Shown here in pieces: positions 57,489-64,000 of a DNA stretch of 64,000 nucleotides; positions within the stretch are counted from its first letter, which is position 1; each line of letters begins with the position of its first letter. Position numbers and translations under genes: made by a program. Under the pieces are notes generated by a model. That model was not told the DNA's origin. It saw nothing but the letters and a program-made list of their open reading frames with translations, and did no database searches. The stretch spans positions 25,641,431-25,705,430 of the forward strand of contig CM053146.1 in NCBI GenBank assembly GCA_028571685.1. The letters run 5' to 3'. The stretch is from Heterohyrax brucei. Taxonomy: Eukaryota; Chordata; Mammalia; Hyracoidea; Procaviidae.

Positions 57489-58482
57489 TTAACAAAACAT
57501 TTAAACCATAATTGACTTAATGGTTTTTTTCTTGATGCAAGCCACTAGGGATAATTTGTTGTGTGTCTGGATGATGAATAAACATTTGACTGTGTAGTAG
57601 TAAGTTGTAGATCATACTTGTACATCATTCCAAATACAATATAGGATTTTATAAATATTAAAATATTAATACAGAAATATTCAGGTTTATTGTGCATGAA
57701 CTCATTAGTTTATTACAAGGTAGTCAAGGCATGGTATGAAAGTAAGACCTGTCAACATTTGTTTTATTCCATTGTAGAATCAAAGTTTTACTTTATTTTA
57801 ATTTTTTGTCCATTTATCCTCTCTATTTCAAAAACATATTTCTGTGAAATAGAGGCATTCTAATGAACCTCACTAACATGACACCAAATAATATAAGGTT
57901 AATTTCCAAACATGAAGAGAACTAATATATTCACTTTCTCACTTCACCATTCTGATACCAGTCACCCATATGACACTATTTCTTTCTAACTCTATCCATC
58001 CAAAGTTACCTTTGCCCAAGTAAGGACTCTGTCCTTTCAGTTCCTGCCAAATAGGTAAGTGCTAGTACCTAGGCTGGTGCTCACTGGCCCAGAAAATTCA
58101 CTAGAAGCACTCATGCAACTCTTGGAGACTACTACCCATCATAATTTTAGTTATTTTAATTGCTAACTTTGTCATGACTTCATTTCTTTTGAATTTAACA
58201 TCATCAAAGTCAGAGGGTGTAACTGATGAATTCAGGTGGTTTATGCCCTGGAGTTTTTCTTACTATTAAGATGTTTAGAGACTTAAAAGTATTGACATAT
58301 TGTTGGTATTTCATGGCTACATGGTGTTATATCTCAAGATTATTATACAGTGTATCTGAAGTTCTTTGAAAGTGGAATTTATCATTCTGTTTCAGTACAT
58401 TTTGTCTACTTTTTTCTAGTTCGCTTTAGTTATCTTTGCATTAGTTTTATAATGAAAATTCTTATTTTTTAAGGATTTTATT
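57489..58482. other. AT-rich intergenic sequence
   Basis: No gene or repeat recognised up to the 5' end of the next L1. Confidence 0.4.
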
Positions 58483-59528
58483 GGGGCAGAGTCAAGATGG
58501 TAGACTAAACACATCTCCCTAAATCACTCTGGAAACCAAGACCTGAATTGATAATTAAACAGAGCCTTCTGGACACCTAGTGAGAACTAGGACAGAGCAT
58601 AGGGCTGTTAATTTGGATTTCATACTACTGAATGGAAAACCTCCTCCCTTTAGCTAACCCTTCTCTTCATGAGAGCTGCCTTTCACAGATCAAAAGTAAC
58701 TCACCATTTTTCCTTCTTTTTTTTCTCTGTCTCAGCTGGTGGGCAGAGCTGGGACTTGACTAGCAGCTAACCTGCTGATGAGATCGGCAGGCAAAATTGC
58801 CATATTTTGAGAGCCCGGCTTTGGATTCTGTGCATCTCAGCACCTTTGGCCCCTCTTTCTGCATAACTTGTAGGGAGATAGGTGCCGAACTTATGAGGGG
58901 CCCCTTTTTGTTCCACTGGAAGGCAGAGACATGCATACGGAGGTCCCAGCTGGACCTACTTCCTAGGCTGGGAGGCAGAGCCTATCTGGAGGAAAGCATT
59001 TTTCTGTCAGAAAATCAGTATTTTATAGTGTTGCCTATGGGTGGGGCCAGGCAAGAGGCTGTGGATTCTGTGCATCTCGGTATCTTTGGCCTCTCTTTCA
59101 ACCTCTGACATAGAGTAGCCTTTTCCAAGGCAGAATGAACTTGTGCAGGACACCATCTTGTTCCACCAAAAGGTGGATATACCCGTACCTGCTGGGCCTA
59201 AATACTGGGCTTGAAGGCAGTGCCTGCCTGGAGCAGAGTGCTTTTCCTGCAAAAAAGCAGTAGTCTACACAGTGTCACCTACAGCTGGGTCCCGACAGCA
59301 GAGGCCAGCAGGGCAGTAGCCTTTCTGTATTTTGAACTAATTTATAACATCTAGGGTTCGATACAGAAGTGCTTACTTTGTCAGCTGGGAAGAGGGACCT
59401 ATACACCTGAAAACTTGACTGACTTTGGAAATTGTCAGATACCTTTTATCTTCCATTTTAAGACGGCCTTGAGAAACAACTGCCGTGCATCCTCACAGCA
59501 TCTCTCCCAGCCTCCATTGACTCACATG

Positions 59529-60486
59529 ATGCCCCCAAAGCAACAAACTCTGGAGAAAACTGTAACCTAGAAATCACCCATGGCTTCAGAAAACACCCAA
59601 AAGAAAGCACCACAAACCCCCCAGACAAACAAACTTTTCTGAAATTATCAGAAGGTGAATACAAAAGGATTGTATATAGAGCCCTTCAAAACTTTATACA
59701 AAATGCAGCAAAGCAAAACAAAAAATTAAGCAAGCCATTCGATATGATGGAATACCAGTACACTGAAATTTAGCAGCCAGCCAAGCCAAGGATCAAGAAC
59801 AAAATCAAAGACATAGAAACTTCAATTCAAAGCCAAGAAAACAGAATGGAATAAATGGAAAAGAGACTTTCTGACTTGGAAGACAGAGCTACTGACTCCA
59901 GCATCTATGAGAAAAAATCATAAAAAAAGAAACAAGAAAAACAAAGAAGCATGTGGGACTCTAATAAGAGGAACAATCTATGATTAATTGGAGTTGCTGA
60001 ACAGGGTGAGACACCTGAGGAAGCAGAGTATAGTTGCTGAGTGGCTGACAGAAAACTTCCCAGAAATTATGAAACAAGAGAATACAGATGTCCAAGATGC
60101 ATATCGAACACCACTCAATGTAGACCTCAAAAGAAAGACCCCAAGACATACTACAATCAAGCTTAACAAAATGAAACATAAGCAGAAACTCTTAAAAGCA
60201 GCAAGACTCAAAGGAAAGCTAACATTCAGAGGGAAAATCTGTAGGTTTTCATTGGATTTCTCAGCAGAAACAGTGGTGGAACTGAGGCAGTGGCATGGCA
60301 CATTCAAATCCTTGAAGGAGAAGAATTTCCAAACCAAATTATATATCCTGCAAAACTATCTTTCAAATATGAAAATGAAATGAAGACATTCACAGAGAAA
60401 CAGAAGCTCAGAGACTTTTTAAACCCAAACTAAAGCTACAAGAAATACTGAAAGAAGCTCTTGGCTTAGAAGAACAAAAACATTAA
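59529..60486 (+). pseudogene. L1 ORF1 pseudogene
   Basis: The start ATG at 59,529 (MPPKQQ-like) meets a stop within about 14 codons. The coiled-coil region is broken and contains a tail-tip insert at 59,774-59,788. The RRM and C-terminal domain are open at 59,988-60,383 (RHTTIKLNKMKHKQKLLKAAR, RQWHGTFKSLKEKNFQTK), then frameshifted. The ancestral C-terminus after QEIL (KEALGLEEQKH) is readable near 60,448-60,486. Confidence 0.8.
59774..59788 (-). mobile_element. Probable RTE/SINE tail-tip micro-insertion (about 15 bp)
   Basis: GCCAGCCAAGCCAAG interrupts ORF1 text that otherwise reads like CAACAGATCAAG in the young copies. It matches only the TTGGC-repeat terminus, so the evidence is weak by itself. 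Confidence 0.5.
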
Positions 60487-63040
60487 CTTTGTATTTTAGA
60501 AACAAATACAGGACACATCATTCAGAATCCTACTCATTAGGGAAGGCTCCAAATTCAATCAAAGCTATAATAATGATAGAAATAATCAAGTGATCATATC
60601 ATGAAAACTGTGATGTCATCATCCTATTAAAAAGTAGGATGTACTACAGTTGCTATAGTCCTTCCAGATAGAGAGGAAGTTGATAAGAATGGTAGGAATT
60701 AAAATTGAGTTTATGTATAGTTTATTAAAGGAGTTCATAGGCAGCCATAAGACACAATAAAGATACAACATATCAAATCAAGGAAAATACTACAGGAGTC
60801 TCAAGAACCACAAAAACAACTCTGAAGAAGGTTAAAGTCAACTCACAAAGAAGAATGCCCCAGAACAGATTAATAAGAACAACAAAGAAAATATCAAGAC
60901 AAAAATAAACATATCACAATGACAACACTGAACACACACCTATCAATAACTACATTGCATACGACTGGACTGGATTCTCAAGTAAAGAGACATCAGGTGA
61001 CTTCTTGGATCAAAAGACACAACCCATCTATATGTTGCCTACAAGAAACTCACCTCAGACTTCAAGGTATAAACAAACTGAAAATTAAAAGATGGAAGAA
61101 TATATATCAAGCTAACAATATACAAAGAAGAGCAGGTGTGACAAGTCTAACCTCAGACAGAATAGATTTCAAAGTAAAATCCACCATCATGGACAAGAAT
61201 GGACCCTACTGCTGAACGTTTCAATACACAAACAGGATTTAACAATATTAAATATTTATGCATCTAGTATTAGAGCACCTAAACACATCGAAGAAAGACT
61301 GACTACACTCAAAAATCAGATAGATCACTCCACAATAACAGTGGAAGACTTCAACACTCCAATCTCAATACTGGACAGATCATCTAGAAAAAAGCTCCAT
61401 AAAAACACAGAAGACCTTATTGGCACAATTAACCAACTAGACCTCACCGACATGTATAGAACATGTATAGACATCAGTGGACAACTACATCTTCTTCTCC
61501 AGTGCACGTGGAACACTCTCCAGAAGACACCATGTGTTAAGACATAAAGCAATTCTTAACAAAATTCATACCACTGAATTAATGCAAAGCATCTTCTCAG
61601 ATCATAAAGCCATAAAAGTCGAAATCAATAGCAGAAAAAAAAAACAGATAGAAAGTGGAAATCTTGGAAACTGAACAACATCTTGCTCAGAAAGCCCTGG
61701 GTTAAAGAAGAAATCAAGGATGAAATAAAGAAATTTACGGATTCCAATGAGAATGAAAACGCTTCCTACAAGAACCTATGGGATACCAAAACAATGCTCA
61801 GAGGTCAGTTTATCTCCATAAATGCACACATCTGAAGGAAGAAAGAAACCAAATCAAAGCACTAACCCTACAGCTTGAACAAGTGGAGAACAGAGGAACC
61901 CCTCAGGCACCAGAAGAAAACAGATCTTAAAGATTAGAGCTGAACTAAATGAATTAGAGAATAGAACAACAATTAAAAAAAAATTGAAAAGACCAAAAGC
62001 TGTTTTTTGTAAAAGATCAACCAAACCAACAAGCCATTGGATAAACTTACTAAAGAAAAAACAGGAAAGGAAACAAATAACCCAAATAAGTAATGAGAGG
62101 GAAATTGTCACAACAGATCCAACAGAAATAAAAAATATCAAACAGAATATTATGAAAGATTGTATGTTAACAAATTCAAAAATCTAGAGGAAATGGATGA
62201 ATTCTTTGATTCATATCACCTACCAAAATTATCACAAGATGAAACAGCACAACTTAATAAACCCACCACAAAGGAAGAGATTGAAAAAGTCATCAAAAAA
62301 CTGCTGACCAAAAAAAGCCCGGGCCCAGATGTCTTCACCGCAAAATTCTACCAAGCTTTTAGAGAAGAGTTAGCTCCAATACTACTAAGACTCTTTGACA
62401 GTATGGAAAGGGATGGAATACTCCCAAATTCATTCTGTGAAGCCACTATAACCCTGGTACCAAAGCCAAGGAAAGACTCAATCCCAAAGGAGAAATATAG
62501 ACCTATGTCACTCATGAATCTAGATTCAAACATTTTCAACAAAATTCTTGCCAATAAATACAACAACATATCCAAAAAATAATCCATCATGACAAAGTTA
62601 GATTCATCCCAGGGATGCCAGGCTGGTTCAACATCAGCAAAACAATTAATGTGATCAACCACATAAATATCACAAAGCACAAGAACCACCTGATTTTGTC
62701 TATTGATGCAGAAAAGGCATTTTATAAAGTCCAGCACTGATTCATGCTAAAAACTCTCAGCAAAATAGAAATAGACGACAAATTCCTCAAAGTAATAATC
62801 TCCTTTTATACAAAACCAACTGCCTACATCATCCTGTATGGATAGAGACTGAAACCATTTCCCTTGAGAACAGAAATTAGACAAGAATGCCCATTCTCAC
62901 CTCTCCTGTTCAAACTTGCACTGGAATTTCTAACCAGGGCAATTAGACAAGACCAAGAAATAAAGGGCATCTGCATCGGCAAAAAAGTAAAAATCTCCCT
63001 ATTTGCAGATGATATGATTGTATATGCAGAGAATCTTAAT

Positions 63041-63075
63041 GAGTTGGATCTGATTCAACGGCATTTGGCTTTGGC
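63041..63075 (+). mobile_element. RTE/SINE tail-tip micro-insertion (about 35 bp)
   Basis: GAGTTGGATCTGATTCAACG followed by GCATTTGGCTTTGGCT lies directly after the RT active-site block and is absent from the other L1 copies. Plus orientation. Confidence 0.8.
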
Positions 63076-63837
63076 TATGTAAACTACTCAAACTGACAGA
63101 ACAGTTCAGCAAAGTCTCAGGATACAAGACAAACATAAGTAATTCAGTAGGTTTTCTTTATACCAACAATGAGATTATTAAGGAAGAACTCACCAAATCA
63201 GTACCATTTACTATAGCCCCTAAGAAGGTAAAGTACCTAGGTATAGCCAGAGAAATAAGAGACCTTTACAAGCCAGCCAAGAGAGACCTACATAAATGGA
63301 GAAAACTACTCTGGTCATTGATAGGAAGAATTAACATTGTGAAAATAATTATTTTACCCAAAGCAGTCTACTTATACAATGCAATCCCAATACAAATTCC
63401 AGTGACATTTTTTAAAGAGATGGAGAAAGAAATCATCAACTTTGTTTGGAAAGGGAAGAAGTCCTGGATAAGTAAAGCACTACTGAAGAAGAACACTCTA
63501 AGAGACCTCTCACTACCTGACTTTAGAACTTATTACTCTGCCATAGTAGTAAAAATACCCTGGTACTGATACAAAATGATACAGATAGATCAATGGAGCA
63601 GAACTGATACCCCAGAGATGACACCATCTTCTTATGAACAGCTGATATTTGAAAAAGGCCCTAAGATATTAAACTGGGGTAAAAACAATCTCTTCAGCAA
63701 ATGGTGCTGGGAAAATTGGATATCCATCTGCAATAAATTGAAAGAGGACCCATATCTTATGCTTTATGCAAAAACCAACTCAAACTGGATAAAAAAATCT
63801 CAATATCAAATCTAAAATGATAAAGCTTATCCAAGAA

Positions 63838-63907
63838 TACTCTGGGGGTCAGTTCTACCCTGTCCCCTAGGGTCGCCATGAGTTGGATCCGACTCGACAG
63901 CACTTGG
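63838..63907 (+). mobile_element. RTE/SINE tail insertion (70 bp) with target duplication
   Basis: TACTCTGGGGGTCAGTTCTACC ... GGGTCGCCATGAGTTGGATCC ... GACTCGACAGCACTTGG, flanked by CAAGAA at 63,832-63,837 and 63,908-63,913. The L1 sequence is continuous across it. Confidence 0.88.
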
Positions 63908-64000
63908 CAAGAAAAAGCAGAAACAACAATAGAAATTTTAATACACAATGGAGACAGACTTCAAAATCTGTCAAACAAACCACAAACAACAGAAGAGAAA

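Larger units (their letters stand above)
58483..64000 (+). mobile_element. Older L1 (plus), 5' complete, runs off the window
   Basis: Starts GGGGCAGAGTCAAGATGGTAG, the same 5' tip as the young copies but with the YY1 core altered at its end. The 5' UTR runs to about 59,528, ORF1 to about 60,486, and ORF2 from about 60,919 beyond 64,000. It carries three tail-tip insertions (59,774, 63,041, 63,838), so it is older than the young pair while of the same general lineage. Confidence 0.88.
60919..64000 (+). pseudogene. L1 ORF2 pseudogene, 3' end beyond window
   Basis: ORF2 starts ATGACAACACTGAACACAC at 60,919. Endonuclease blocks: CCLQETHLRL near 61,040, VEDFNT near 61,342 where GDFNT is usual, SDHKAI near 61,600. 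The RT region follows with [19 protein letters not shown] (62,300-62,360), an AEKAFYKV relic near 62,710 and [11 protein letters not shown] near 63,002-63,035. Immediately after this last motif a tail-tip insertion at 63,041 breaks the frame. A second insertion at 63,838 lies in the C-terminal half. Many other stops are present. Confidence 0.85.

Noticed and set aside
63270-63290. AAGCCAGCCAAGAG as another tail-tip micro-insertion
   Set aside because: Compared with copy A, this site mainly shows a deletion of about 25 bp, and GCC/AAG text can arise from the native L1 sequence. Too ambiguous to count.
1-64000. A previously undescribed multi-gene system
   Set aside because: Reading both strands I find only transposable elements and unassigned non-coding DNA. 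No cluster of non-transposon genes is present to support such a claim.

Overview
This is a stretch of mammalian nuclear DNA with no host gene that I can recognise; nearly everything identifiable is retrotransposon. The mix points to an afrotherian, most likely an elephant or close relative. It contains (1) many copies of a short tRNA-derived SINE of the AfroSINE/PSINE kind, whose tail reads like GACTCGACGGCACTTGGCTTTGG, (2) a second, tRNA-Gly-headed SINE sharing body sequence with a LINE, (3) an RTE/Bov-B-clade LINE, and (4) a lineage of L1 elements with a 319-codon ORF1. Ancient mammalian MIR, L2, MaLR LTRs and old L1 remnants fill part of the rest. The species call is inference from repeat families recalled from general knowledge.

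Layout. 1-14,195: an old, decayed plus-strand L1 (its 5' end lies before the window), split at 3,679/10,885 by a younger full-length plus-strand L1 (3,680-10,884) with a 14-bp target-site duplication. 14,245-17,547: a patchwork of RTE LINE, MaLR LTR, old minus-strand L1 and SINE pieces. 17,548-24,745: a second young full-length L1 on the minus strand. The two young L1s form a tail-to-tail inverted pair of about 7.2 kb each with about 6.7 kb between them. 24,750-40,650: low-copy intergenic sequence carrying SINEs, MIR, L2, MaLR LTRs and old L1 fragments. 40,668-45,757: an older minus-strand L1 lacking its 3' part, into which an L1 with an inverted 5' end has inserted (41,454-42,573). 45,840-48,535: RTE LINE reverse-transcriptase fragments in both orientations. 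49,125-53,220: an old plus-strand L1 with a large internal ORF2 deletion. 53,220-58,482: SINE-rich intergenic DNA. 58,483-64,000: another older plus-strand L1 running off the window.

How it fits together. The young L1s keep the typical plan: a roughly 1-kb 5' UTR with a YY1-type motif at the tip, ORF1 (RNA-binding chaperone), ORF2 (endonuclease, reverse transcriptase, Cys motif) and a G-rich 3' UTR with a poly(A) tail. Neither looks able to mobilise itself: ORF2 has several stops and frameshifts in both, and ORF1 is shortened slightly in one and clearly in the other. The RTE LINE is the probable partner of the SINEs. Very short RTE/SINE tail-tip insertions (about 14-70 bp) recur inside the older L1s and one SINE, but I found none in the two young L1s. 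I found no convincing new gene system, CRISPR-like array or functional RNA gene. The most interesting material is the nested insertion history, the micro-insertions and the SINE/LINE chimerism.
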